A DNA stretch of 64,000 nt, taken from positions 186,001 to 250,000 of the forward strand of contig JBNKUI010000087.1 of assembly GCA_050298535.1 (NCBI GenBank), in the 5' to 3' direction. Source of the stretch: JABDMH01 sp050298535 (GTDB taxonomy: Bacteria; Bacteroidota; Bacteroidia; Chitinophagales; Saprospiraceae). The notes under the pieces were generated by a model. The model had not been told where the DNA came from. It searched no databases and worked only from the letters and a program-made list of their open reading frames with translations. Positions 33,494 to 42,900 of the stretch are shown here, in pieces. How positions within the stretch are numbered: the first letter of the stretch is position 1; every line of letters starts with the position of its first letter. The position numbers and the translations under genes are program-made.

Positions 33494-34303
33494 ATGACAG
33501 ATTATCCCATAAAGGAGGAAGGTGGTTTTAAATTTATAGAAGTAGGTGATTCTGATTCGGAGCCAATTGTGTTGTTGCATGGATTATTTGGAACAGCTAG
33601 TAATTTTGATGCTTTGATCAAGTATTTCGAAGATAAGAGACGAATAATTATGCCCTTACTGCCGATTTTTGAAATGTCTCTTCGAAAGTTGTCATTGAAA
33701 GGGTTAGTGGATTACTTCACAACTTTTATAGAATTTAGAGCATTGGAACGTTTCCACATATTGGGAAATTCTCTGGGGGGACATTTAGCTGTTTTATATA
33801 CTTTGGAAAATCAGGATAGGCTCCGGTCCATGATTTTAACTGGCAGTTCTGGTTTATATGAAAGTGCTTTTGGCACTAGTTTTCCTAGGAGGGAAGATTA
33901 CGATTATATAAGAAACAAAGTAAAGCTGACATTTTACGATCCTGAGATTACTACAAAGGAAATGGTAGACGAAGTGTTTGGTATTGTTAATGATCGTTCA
34001 AAGGGTATTAGGATTATAAAGACAGCCAAATCGGCAATTCGTCATAATGTGGAGGATCGGCTTGAAGAGATATATATACCTACTCTTTTAGTATGGGGAA
34101 ATAATGACACCATAACACCACCTTTCGTAGGAAGGAAATTCCATGAGCTTATCCCAAATTCTACATTGGAGATAGTAGATAAATGTGGTCATGCGCCGAT
34201 GTTGGAGGTGCCAGAGGTATTTAATAAGAAACTGGAGGCGTTTTTAATAGATGTGGAAAGAGAGAATCAGGAGGAAGCGGTAATAGATCAATCCAATAAG
34301 TAG
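33494..34303 (+). CDS. Alpha/beta-fold hydrolase
   Basis: 269 residues from the ATG at 33494 (the earlier TTG overlaps the -7 element). Oxyanion strand IVLLHGLFGT, nucleophile Ser93 in GNSLGGH, Asp in WGNNDTITP and His in CGHAPMLE form the catalytic triad. The cap region and lengths resemble C-C bond hydrolases or esterases of the MhpC/BioH kind; the substrate is unknown. There is no signal peptide. The last 16 bases overlap the end of thrC on the other strand. Confidence 0.85.
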   Translation: MTDYPIKEEGGFKFIEVGDSDSEPIVLLHGLFGTASNFDALIKYFEDKRRIIMPLLPIFEMSLRKLSLKGLVDYFTTFIEFRALERFHILGNSLGGHLAVLYTLENQDRLRSMILTGSSGLYESAFGTSFPRREDYDYIRNKVKLTFYDPEITTKEMVDEVFGIVNDRSKGIRIIKTAKSAIRHNVEDRLEEIYIPTLLVWGNNDTITPPFVGRKFHELIPNSTLEIVDKCGHAPMLEVPEVFNKKLEAFLIDVERENQEEAVIDQSNK

Positions 34304-35574
34304 GATTTCAATGTAGCATAATCATTTGCGATTTCAATTTTCTCTGAGTCCTTACTAAGAAGTTTCTCTAAAACGGGATGAAGTTTTGTCTCAAATCCTA
34401 GTGCCTCGTCAATGGTACTCTTGAATTTGGAAGGATGTGCCGTTCCTAGAATAATATCGAAATAATGTGATCTATTCTTTTGAGATGCCAGGTAGCCAAC
34501 TGCGGCATGGGGATCGATGATGTAATGATAGCGTTGATACACCTCACGAATGGAATCAATAGTTTCTTTGTCTGTCGATGAAGATCCGGTGATATCATCT
34601 GTAATTTTGTTCCACGTGGAACCATAAAGATTCAATATACGATCAAAATTAGATGGATTACCCACATCCATGGCATTCGATAAAGTCTCTTTAGATTTTC
34701 GCGGGGTGAATAATCCTGACTCTAGGTAAAGAGGTACAATGTCATTGATGTTGGTTGCCGCTAAAAAATGCGCAATGGGTAAGCCCATTTTTTTTGCTAA
34801 AAGGCCTGCAGTAAGATTCCCAAAGTTTCCGCTAGGAACAACAAAGCGAATAGATTTGCCTTGATCAATAGCTTGTTTATATCCTTCAAAATAGTAGAAT
34901 GATTGAGGAATTAATCTGCCTATATTAATTGAATTAGCGGAGGTTAGCCGTTTTTGCTGACGAAGATTGGGGTCGTTGAAAGCTTGTTTTACAAGAGATT
35001 GGCAGTCATCGAAAGTCCCAAGAACAGATAATGCGGATATGTTGCCACCAAAAGAAGTAAGTTGAAGTTCTTGCAGCTTTGAGACCTTACCTTTTGGGTA
35101 AAGAATCACAACATTAATTCCGGGCACATTATGGAATCCTGCAGCTACGGCACCTCCGGTATCACCTGATGTAGCAACCAGTATAGTAAGATGATTTGTT
35201 TCTGACTTATTGAAATATGACAGCGTCCTTGCCATAAATTGGGCACCAAAGTCTTTGAAGGCTAAAGAGGGACCATGGAATAGTTCTAATATGCCGCACT
35301 CATCTGATAGCCTGACTAAAGGAGCAGGAAAATTTATAGAGGCTGCAATGATGTCTGCAAGTTCAATATCGGGTATGCTGTCTCCGATCAGGGTACTGGC
35401 GACCCGAAATGATATTTCCTGGAAGTCATATTTTGAGATACCTGAAAAAAAAGAGGGTTCTATTTTAGGTATGGAGACTGGCATAAGTAATCCTCCATCT
35501 TTTGCAAGGCCTAAGAAGAGTGCTTCGCGAAGTGTGTATCGCTTATTTTTATTAAGTGTACTATATAGTTCCAC
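34288..35574 (-). CDS. thrC: Threonine synthase
   Basis: 428 residues. It converts O-phosphohomoserine to threonine with PLP. The PLP Lys is in SLAFKDFGAQFM, and the phosphate loop is SGDTGGA; the N-terminal YSTLNKNKRYTLREAL is typical of the class with a Thr-synthase N-domain. Last gene of thrA-thrB-thrC, 24 bases after thrB. The whole branch from aspartate to threonine, apart from aspartate-semialdehyde dehydrogenase, is encoded in this operon. Confidence 0.96.
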   Translation of the reverse strand: MELYSTLNKNKRYTLREALFLGLAKDGGLLMPVSIPKIEPSFFSGISKYDFQEISFRVASTLIGDSIPDIELADIIAASINFPAPLVRLSDECGILELFHGPSLAFKDFGAQFMARTLSYFNKSETNHLTILVATSGDTGGAVAAGFHNVPGINVVILYPKGKVSKLQELQLTSFGGNISALSVLGTFDDCQSLVKQAFNDPNLRQQKRLTSANSINIGRLIPQSFYYFEGYKQAIDQGKSIRFVVPSGNFGNLTAGLLAKKMGLPIAHFLAATNINDIVPLYLESGLFTPRKSKETLSNAMDVGNPSNFDRILNLYGSTWNKITDDITGSSSTDKETIDSIREVYQRYHYIIDPHAAVGYLASQKNRSHYFDIILGTAHPSKFKSTIDEALGFETKLHPVLEKLLSKDSEKIEIANDYATLKSYLLD

Positions 35575-35598
35575 GTGAAACCATTTAAAAAGAGTATT

Positions 35599-36531
35599 CT
35601 AATAGACGATGGTGCCTTCAGAGTTGATGGGTGAAATGAAAAGATCGGAATCAATAGATTCCTTTTCAAAAACAGATTTCATTTCCTTACCTACTTTCTC
35701 AGCTATAATGGAATTCATAGAAAGTGCAAATATAGATGGACCGGCTCCTGAAATACTACAACCCAGAGCACCTGCTTTTATAGCAGCATCCTGCACTTCA
35801 TCAAAGCAAGGAATCAGACTTGATCGCTGTGGCTCAATGATTGTATCTTTTAAAGATTTACTGATAGTATCGAAATCTGATTGAACCATTCCCAGAATTA
35901 AAGCAGCTAAATTACCGGATTGCTCAATATGCTTTTCCAAAGAAACTTCTAGCTTAATCACATTGCGCGCATCTTTGGTTAAAATTTCTATGTGTGGATA
36001 AACTACCGTTGCAATCAATCCTTTGGGAGTAGGCACACGGTAAAAATCTAATGTGGTTGTATCTCTGATGAGTACTAAACCGCCTAATAGACTGGGAGCA
36101 ACATTATCTGCATGGTAAGCCCCGTCAGCGATTTCTTCTCCCAGCACAGCAAACGGAAGCAACGCTTCCTTAGACAGGGGTCGTCCCAAGAGTTCGTTAA
36201 CAGCTACTACAGCACCGGCTGCACTGGCGGCGGATGATCCCAAGCCACTGCCAAAAGGCATTTTCTTGTGAATTTCCAGTTCTATACCCAGGTCTGATTT
36301 ATCGAGATGCTCTAGTAACTTTAATGCTGCAAAGCCGGCTGTATTATTTTCTATTTCATAAGGTAATTTCTGACGATCACCCGTGATCTTTTTAATTATA
36401 AGGCCTTTGGCATCTCTCGGACGAGCAATGATCTCGTCACCAGGCTTATTGAGAGCGAACCCCAGAATATCAAAACCACATGCGACATTCGCGACAGACG
36501 CTGGAGCGAAAACTTTTACACCTGCTTTCAT
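35599..36531 (-). CDS. thrB: Homoserine kinase
   Basis: 310 residues, GHMP kinase. ATP-binding loop PFGSGLGSSAASAAGAV (about residues 91-107), N-terminal VFAPASVANVACGFDILG, and a C-terminal SGAGPSIFAL glycine motif. It phosphorylates homoserine for ThrC. Its start overlaps the end of thrA by 4 bases (ATGA), so it is translationally coupled. A perfect DnaA-box 9-mer at 35993-36001 inside the gene is probably chance. Confidence 0.96.
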   Translation of the reverse strand: MKAGVKVFAPASVANVACGFDILGFALNKPGDEIIARPRDAKGLIIKKITGDRQKLPYEIENNTAGFAALKLLEHLDKSDLGIELEIHKKMPFGSGLGSSAASAAGAVVAVNELLGRPLSKEALLPFAVLGEEIADGAYHADNVAPSLLGGLVLIRDTTTLDFYRVPTPKGLIATVVYPHIEILTKDARNVIKLEVSLEKHIEQSGNLAALILGMVQSDFDTISKSLKDTIIEPQRSSLIPCFDEVQDAAIKAGALGCSISGAGPSIFALSMNSIIAEKVGKEMKSVFEKESIDSDLFISPINSEGTIVY

Positions 36532-38984
36532 ATAAGACTTCCGATATGAATTATTTCTGCAAATACTCCTGCTGCGGTAACCTCGGCTCCTGCTCCTGGG
36601 CCCTGTACTACCAAAGGTCTATCACGATATCTTTCTGTGGTGAAGACAATCATGTTATCACTGCCGCTGAGGAAATAGAATGGACTCACCGGATCAACGG
36701 CTTCTAAACTGATGCCGGCTTTGCCATTTTCAAGCTTTGCGATCATTCTCAGCTTTTTTCCAGTCGCCGCCGCTTCCTTTCTTAGGGACTCAAAATGGTC
36801 ATCGGCTCGGTGTAATGCGTCAGATAATTCTTCCAAGGAAGCTTTTTGGCAGTACTCAGGTAAAATATTATTCACCCTCACATCACTGCCTTCCATGGCC
36901 ATACCAGCTTCTCGGGCTAGTATCAGTATTTTGCGCTTCACATCTACACCATTTAAATCAATTCTTGGGTCTGGTTCCGTATATCCAAGTTTACCAGCAG
37001 CTGCGACTGCCTCGCTGAAGGATGTCTTCTCATCAAAATGATTGAAAATATAGGATAGAGAACCAGAGAGCACTCCTTCGATCTTAATGACTCGATCGCC
37101 ACTATCAATTAAGTTCCTAAGAGTTGAGATGACAGGCAGACCGGCACCCACATTTGTCTCAAAACCAAAATAGACATTGTTTTTAGAAGCAAGCTTATTC
37201 AGATGGATGTACTGATCAAAACCTGAAGACGTTGCAATCTTGTTAGGAGTAGAAATGGATATTGAGGACCGCAAAATTTCATCGTAATAATTCGGTATTT
37301 CACTGTTAGCTGTATTGTCTACGAAGACACTATTTGGCAGGTTGAGAGATTTCATTTGTGTTACAAAAGCCGTTAAATTGCTGGCTGTAGACGAGGTGTT
37401 TAATACATCTTTCCATCTTTCCAAATCAATTCCGTCTTCATCAAACACCATTTTCTTAGTGTTGGCCAGCGCAACAACACGTATCTCGAGAAAACGCTTC
37501 TCTTTGAGAAACTGTTTTTGATCCTCTAATTGATTTAATAAGGCCGACCCAATCAAGCCTACACCCACCATAAACAAATTGATAACCTTGGTGTCTGATA
37601 GAAAGAAAGCTTGATGTAGTACATTCAAAGACTTGGATTCATTCTCTGCGTTTACAACTACTGAGATATTTAATTCAGAAGACCCTTGAGCAATGGCTAT
37701 GGCGTTAATACCATTATTACCCAAGGCTGTTAGCATCTTTCCCGCTACCCCGGGCACATAACGCATATTTTCACCTATGATGGCTATGACTGACAAATCG
37801 GATTCAATCTTAAGGGGCTCAACGGAGCCGCGCTCAATCTCAGAGACAAACTCTTTTTCTACTCGTTTACAGGCTTTCCGCATTTGAGCGGGTTGTATAG
37901 CAAAACTGATACTATGTTCTGAAGATCCTTGAGTGATTAGAATGATATTAATATGTGCCTCAGCTAGGCTTCTGAAAAGACGTGCCGCTACACCAGGGAC
38001 ACCAAACAAACCACTGCCCTGAAGAGTAATCAGGCAAATATTTGAAATTGAGGAAATACCTTTAACCGCTTTATCATAGTCTCCTGCGAGACTACTAATG
38101 AAAGTGCCGTTGTGGTCCGGTTGAAAGGTGTTTTTAATGTAGATAGGAATGTCCCTCTCCATCAAAGGGTGAATCGTGGGTGGATATATTACCTTGGCAC
38201 CGAAATGCGACATTTCAACAGCTTCTGCATAGGTCATTCTTTCAATGGTAAAGGCTTTTCTCACCTTTCTGGGGTCAGCAGTTAGGACACCGTTAACATC
38301 AGTCCATATCTCTACTTGATCAGCACCCAATGCTGCACCAATTATAGCGGCAGTATAATCGGAACCGCCTCTACCTAAAGTGGTGGTAAGCCCACCTTTT
38401 GCAGCACTAATAAAACCAGTTACGATCTGTACGCACTTCTTACCACTAAAGTGATCTCTAATTTTTGTATAGGTGATGTCGAGATCAACTTGGGCATTAC
38501 CAAAGTTCTTATTGGTCGTGATAATTTGCCGTGCGTCCAAAAATTCACTTTCTACACCTAGCTCGGAAAGAAATTGTGATATAATGTAGGCACTACTCCT
38601 TTCACCAAAACTAAGCACATAGTCCATCGAACGAGGAGAAGCCTCAAGCACTAAAAAAATACCTCTCAGCAAATCTTCCAGTGTATCAAAGGATTCTTTC
38701 AGATGTGCATATGCATCGTCATGTGCTTTATTCTTTTCAAAAAGATCGGTGAGTATTTTAAAATGAACATCCTGGAATTGGGTTAATAAGCCTATATAAG
38801 ATTCATCACCTTTGGATGACCTGATAGCCATCTCTGTCAGTAGATCTGTGCTCTTACCAATGGCAGAAACAATGACAGCAGCAGGATTTTCTCCCAGGTT
38901 AACCTTATCACGGATCACGTCTGTGACGCGTTTTATGCATTGACTATCGGCGAGAGAAGACCCACCAAATTTGAGAATCTGCAT
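36528..38984 (-). CDS. thrA: Bifunctional aspartokinase / homoserine dehydrogenase I
   Basis: 818 residues, the fused ThrA form. The aspartokinase domain begins LKFGGSSLADSQ and has GRGGSDYTAAIIG. Two ACT regions (about 310-450) should bind the feedback inhibitor threonine. The homoserine dehydrogenase domain (about 465-818) has the NAD-binding GVGLIGSALLNQL and catalytic region ETNVGAGLPVIST plus GVLSGSLSYIFN. First gene of the thr operon. A perfect TAnnTTTG element lies about 65 bases upstream. I saw no Thr/Ile-rich leader peptide. Confidence 0.97.
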   Translation of the reverse strand: MQILKFGGSSLADSQCIKRVTDVIRDKVNLGENPAAVIVSAIGKSTDLLTEMAIRSSKGDESYIGLLTQFQDVHFKILTDLFEKNKAHDDAYAHLKESFDTLEDLLRGIFLVLEASPRSMDYVLSFGERSSAYIISQFLSELGVESEFLDARQIITTNKNFGNAQVDLDITYTKIRDHFSGKKCVQIVTGFISAAKGGLTTTLGRGGSDYTAAIIGAALGADQVEIWTDVNGVLTADPRKVRKAFTIERMTYAEAVEMSHFGAKVIYPPTIHPLMERDIPIYIKNTFQPDHNGTFISSLAGDYDKAVKGISSISNICLITLQGSGLFGVPGVAARLFRSLAEAHINIILITQGSSEHSISFAIQPAQMRKACKRVEKEFVSEIERGSVEPLKIESDLSVIAIIGENMRYVPGVAGKMLTALGNNGINAIAIAQGSSELNISVVVNAENESKSLNVLHQAFFLSDTKVINLFMVGVGLIGSALLNQLEDQKQFLKEKRFLEIRVVALANTKKMVFDEDGIDLERWKDVLNTSSTASNLTAFVTQMKSLNLPNSVFVDNTANSEIPNYYDEILRSSISISTPNKIATSSGFDQYIHLNKLASKNNVYFGFETNVGAGLPVISTLRNLIDSGDRVIKIEGVLSGSLSYIFNHFDEKTSFSEAVAAAGKLGYTEPDPRIDLNGVDVKRKILILAREAGMAMEGSDVRVNNILPEYCQKASLEELSDALHRADDHFESLRKEAAATGKKLRMIAKLENGKAGISLEAVDPVSPFYFLSGSDNMIVFTTERYRDRPLVVQGPGAGAEVTAAGVFAEIIHIGSLI

Positions 38985-39048
38985 TATTGACCTTATAATC
39001 AGTTGGTTATATATTAATTTTTATCATTACTGATAAACACATAGGGAC

Positions 39049-39056
39049 CAAAGATA
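39049..39056 (-). promoter_or_regulatory. -7 element of the thr operon
   Basis: The minus strand reads TATCTTTG, a full TAnnTTTG match. A TTG lies upstream at 39084-39082, but the 25-base spacing is longer than usual. A leader of about 58 bases contains a small hairpin (TTTATC/GATAAA near 39024-39041) of unknown meaning. No attenuator is evident. Confidence 0.42.
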
Positions 39057-39114
39057 AGAGCTTAAAATGAAATGGACCGCACAACCATTATGAATAAAAT
39101 GTTGTCATTAGGAA

Positions 39115-39582
39115 TCACTGAATATCCTTAAAATATAGATCTACATAGTGATTCTCTATTTGCCTCATTTCGCTCTTCTCTTTAGCTGTTTTATCATCAT
39201 ACCCACATAGATGTAGGAGACCATGGCCAATCACACGCAGAAATTCGTGATAGGGATCATTATGAGTAAAAAGTGAAGCATTTTCGATCACGCGTTCGCT
39301 ACTAATGTAAATGTCAGACTGGATGGGATCGTAGCTATATGGGAAAGTGATGATGTCCGTTAGTGTATCATGATCGAGATATTTTCTATTGATTTCCAAT
39401 AGAAACGCATCATTACAAATGTGGTAGAAAAGTGTATCAATTTGTTTGTTTTCATGCACAGAAATACTAAACAACCACTTGATAATCAAGTCTTTAGAAA
39501 AGCCAGGAATAGATACACCATCTATAAATTCGAAATCAATAGATGGAAAAGAAGTCTTTTCAGGAAACGTTATGTCAAACAT
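39115..39582 (-). CDS. ybeY: Endoribonuclease YbeY (16S rRNA maturation)
   Basis: 155 residues. The metal motif reads HGLLHLCGYDD: His120 and His124 are kept, but the third ligand of the canonical HGxLHLxGxDH is Asp130. Bacteroidota YbeY often vary at this place, so activity may be retained. YbeY works in 16S rRNA 3' end maturation and ribosome quality control. Its start overlaps the end of the ATPase-domain gene by 8 bases, and the two are probably coupled to the DUF4175 gene upstream. Confidence 0.9.
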   Translation of the reverse strand: MFDITFPEKTSFPSIDFEFIDGVSIPGFSKDLIIKWLFSISVHENKQIDTLFYHICNDAFLLEINRKYLDHDTLTDIITFPYSYDPIQSDIYISSERVIENASLFTHNDPYHEFLRVIGHGLLHLCGYDDKTAKEKSEMRQIENHYVDLYFKDIQ

Positions 39583-39964
39583 TAAAATTAATGATCACAG
39601 TGCGACCATTGTTGGCAAAGTTTATCCGATCAGATAGTTGCTTCATTAGAAACACACCCCTTCCGCCGTCTTTGTCCAGATTTTCAACATTAGTGGGATC
39701 AGGAATGCTTTTATAGTCGAAACCAGGACCTTCATCCGATACTTTAAAGGTTAAACCGTCTCGTTTTTTGTAGGAATAATGAATTAGGACATTCTTGGCT
39801 TGGTTTTCACCATTACCATGAATGATAGCATTGTTCACAGCTTCGGTGAGGCTGATCAATATATCTGGATAACGATCAGGACAAATGTTGTATTTGTCCG
39901 ATAGTGTTTGAACAAATTCTTCCAGCGCACAAATACTATCTGGGCAAGAAGCGAGTTTCAACAT
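39575..39964 (-). CDS. HATPase_c-domain protein (RsbW/anti-sigma-factor-like serine kinase)
   Basis: 129 residues: just the GHKL ATPase fold. N box TEAVNNAIIHGN, G1 box DEGPGFD, G2 box GGRGVFLMKQLSD. This is the RsbW/SpoIIAB-like group that phosphorylates an antagonist STAS protein or binds a sigma factor. Neither partner is visible here, so the target is unknown. It lies one base after the DUF4175 gene and overlaps ybeY by 8 bases. Confidence 0.88.
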   Translation of the reverse strand: MLKLASCPDSICALEEFVQTLSDKYNICPDRYPDILISLTEAVNNAIIHGNGENQAKNVLIHYSYKKRDGLTFKVSDEGPGFDYKSIPDPTNVENLDKDGGRGVFLMKQLSDRINFANNGRTVIINFNV

Positions 39965-39965
39965 G

Positions 39966-42900
39966 TCAATTCTCTTTAAGCGATTTATAGTATTCTTCTA
40001 CGAGTTCTTTGTAATATGGTTTTAGGGCAGGAGAAACCGTTTTGAAAGGCTCAATCTGTGCCTCTCTTTGTTTGATGTATTCTTCCACGGATGGTGGCAA
40101 GGTTGGTTCTGTGTCCTCGGCCGTATTTGATTCACGTTTATTTTCATATTCACGCTCCCTCTCAGCACGTTCTGATTCAAGTAAACGTGTAAGGATATCT
40201 TGTTGTCGCGTCAACATCTCATTAGTCAACCGTTTATTAACCAAATCAGTTTCAATACGGTCCATTTGTTGTAAAATCTCTTCTAACTCTTTACTTCCCT
40301 GACCTTGAGATTGCTTGGCTTTTTGGATATCACGGAGGGCTTTACGTAAGGCAGCTTGTTTAGCAGCCATTTGAGCAAACTCCTTACTGGTCCCTTCGCT
40401 CATTCCATTTTTAAGACCTTCCTTCATTTTCTGCATATCGCCATTGAGCTGCTGTTGTCCCTCTGAAATTTTATCCATAGGAACATTTCCCTGGCCATCT
40501 TGAGGATTTGAGTTTCCTGGTTTTGTGCACATCTGTGATCCAGACATCATAGCAGCCATCTGCTGCTGCATCTGATCCATAGATTCGCTAAACATCAAAG
40601 CTAAATCATTGACATTTTTCATCGTGCGCTGTTGGTTATCACCTGCTTGCGCCTTTTTGCGATCCTCTAACAACTTGAGACTTTTGCCCATGTGATTCTT
40701 GATGTCTGAAACTTTCTCCAGAACAAAAGATTCGATCTGGTAAACGCGCTGACTCAATGCCTGGAGGCTATCTTCTATTAAGTGGAAATCATCTTCTAAT
40801 TTATGTTGCTGCTGTACCAGGTCGGTATACTTAGGGGTGCTGGTATGTGTGCGATTAAAAGTCTCTATTAATGCTTCTTGCTCGAATGAAAGGCTAATTA
40901 AGTTCTCGAGAAGTTGTCGCATGGCTGCCATATCCTCTTGCATTTGCTCCATTTCACCTTGTTGCATTTGCTGCTGCATCTGCTGAGCCATTTGCTGCAT
41001 TTTCTGACTGGCATTTTTCTGGGACTTACTTGCCTTCTTATTTTGTTGCTGCTGTAATTGCTCCATACTTTGGTTAAGATCCTGCTGGATATCCTGCATC
41101 TGTTGCTCAGAGTCTTCCATATCCTTTTGCTGTTGCAGCTGCTCATTTTGCTTCTGCAGATCTTCCAAAGCCTTTTTTATATCCTCGAAAGCCTCATTGA
41201 TATCTTCCTGCTGCTCTTCAAGGCTTTGAGCATTATCTTGCTGCTCACCATCTTGCTGCTCACCATCTTGCTGCTCACCATCCTGCTGCTCACCATCTTG
41301 CTGCTCACCATCTTGCTGCTCGCCATCTTGCTGCTCACCATCCTGCTGCTCACCATCTTGCTGCTCGCCATCTTGCTGCTCTTCTTCAATGGTTTGCGCT
41401 TCAGTTTCTTCTGCAAGTTCCTGTTGCTCTTCTGCAAGTTCCATCAAGTTGTCTATCTCTTGCTTCATGTCTCTTTCAAACTCAAGTTGTTTGAACAACT
41501 CCTTAAGTCTTTCCAACTCCATCTCAAGCTCTTCTTCATTCATCTCCATATTTTCCATCATCTCCAGAGCCTGATCTTTCTTGAGTTCTTCAAGAAGTTC
41601 CTGAATCTTCTGCATTAACTCTTTAGTCTCTTCGTCGGCTAATTCTTCGAATAACTCTTGTAGTTTTTCTTGCTTCTCAAGTGTTTCCTCGGGTATCTCT
41701 GCAAACTCCTGTTGGTTTTTAAGGTTTTCCTCAAACTTATTTTTGGCATCGTCTAACTCGTTCTCTAATGCTTCCTGACGTTGAAGCAAATCTTCGAGTT
41801 CTTTTTTCATTTGCCAGTCAATTGATTTTTCCTGCAGCATTTTCTCCCGTAAAGACTTAAAGTCTTGCTTTATGTCCTGAGCTTCTTTTTTGCTACGCTC
41901 AAGCGCCTGCTTTATTTCTTCTTCATTTGCATCTTCCTTTTCTTGAAACTCCTTCTTGGTCGGCTGGGCAAACTTCAAGAGAGAAGATCTACTGCTTTTA
42001 CTTCCATTGATGCCATCATTATCCCAGGCTTCAAAATAATAGGATACCTCATCTCCAGGACTCAATTGTAATTCCTGAATATTGAAGATATGATCGAATG
42101 CGGTCTGTTTAGAAGTTGGATTATCTAACTCAAGGGTCATCAGATCTCCTTTAGAAACTCCTTTATTTGTTATTTGATAATTAAAGGTAATGCGCTTAAG
42201 ACCATAGTCGTCCGAGGCATCACCCACGAGATAGAGTAACTTTTGATTTGTACTATCCTGAAACTGTTTAAGGCTAATACTGGGATAAAGGTCAGGAATT
42301 ACGGATATCACATAGGATACAGAATCTGCCCGTGGTAGCAAATCGTTTCCTACAATTAATTTATAGGGACTATTCTTGAAGATTCTCTTGTTGAAAGTAT
42401 ACGTGTCATCAGTTAGACGATTGGCATCTAAAACTTCTTCTTCTGCTATTTTGATCGTCAAATCATCTGTGTTAATAGACTGGATAATCCAATCGATCTT
42501 AGTGCCTTGAGGAATCACCAGGTCACCAACGTTAGCTAAAGACTCATCTGTCCTACCAAGATAGGCTGGATAGTCCAGATCTACACGAAAGTCAAGGATG
42601 TTGGGCTTCTTAAGAACCTTAAGAGTATATGCCTTAGAAGAAACACCTTCAGCAGTGAGGTAAAAAGTCTGATCTTCCTGGACGTTGTTAAATATATAAC
42701 TGTAAGAATCGTTGGATTCCTTCTTCATTCTATACTGAAAGCCCCCCACATCAACAAAGGCTTGTTCCGGTAAGAAGTCTCCAAGGATGTCCACATTCAA
42801 TGTGAAGTCTTCGTATTGTGGAACCTCCAGATTTGATATACTTATATTAAATGCAAAAGGTGCCTCAGGTTCAAACTCTAGATTGTTGCGAATAATTCGA

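Noticed and set aside
35993..36001. Perfect DnaA box inside thrB
   Set aside because: Isolated and coding; kept only as a caution for the origin claim.
38985..39114. Possible thr attenuator in the thrA leader
   Set aside because: No Thr/Ile-rich leader peptide and no terminator hairpin with a T-run.
41236..41380. Looks like a short CRISPR or satellite array
   Set aside because: The 15-base units have no spacers, stay in frame inside the DUF4175 gene and encode GEQQD.
41058..41618. Plus-strand frame encoding a Leu-rich, membrane-like protein
   Set aside because: It is the mirror of the Gln/Glu repeat and coiled-coil region of the DUF4175 gene; its composition comes from the repeat.
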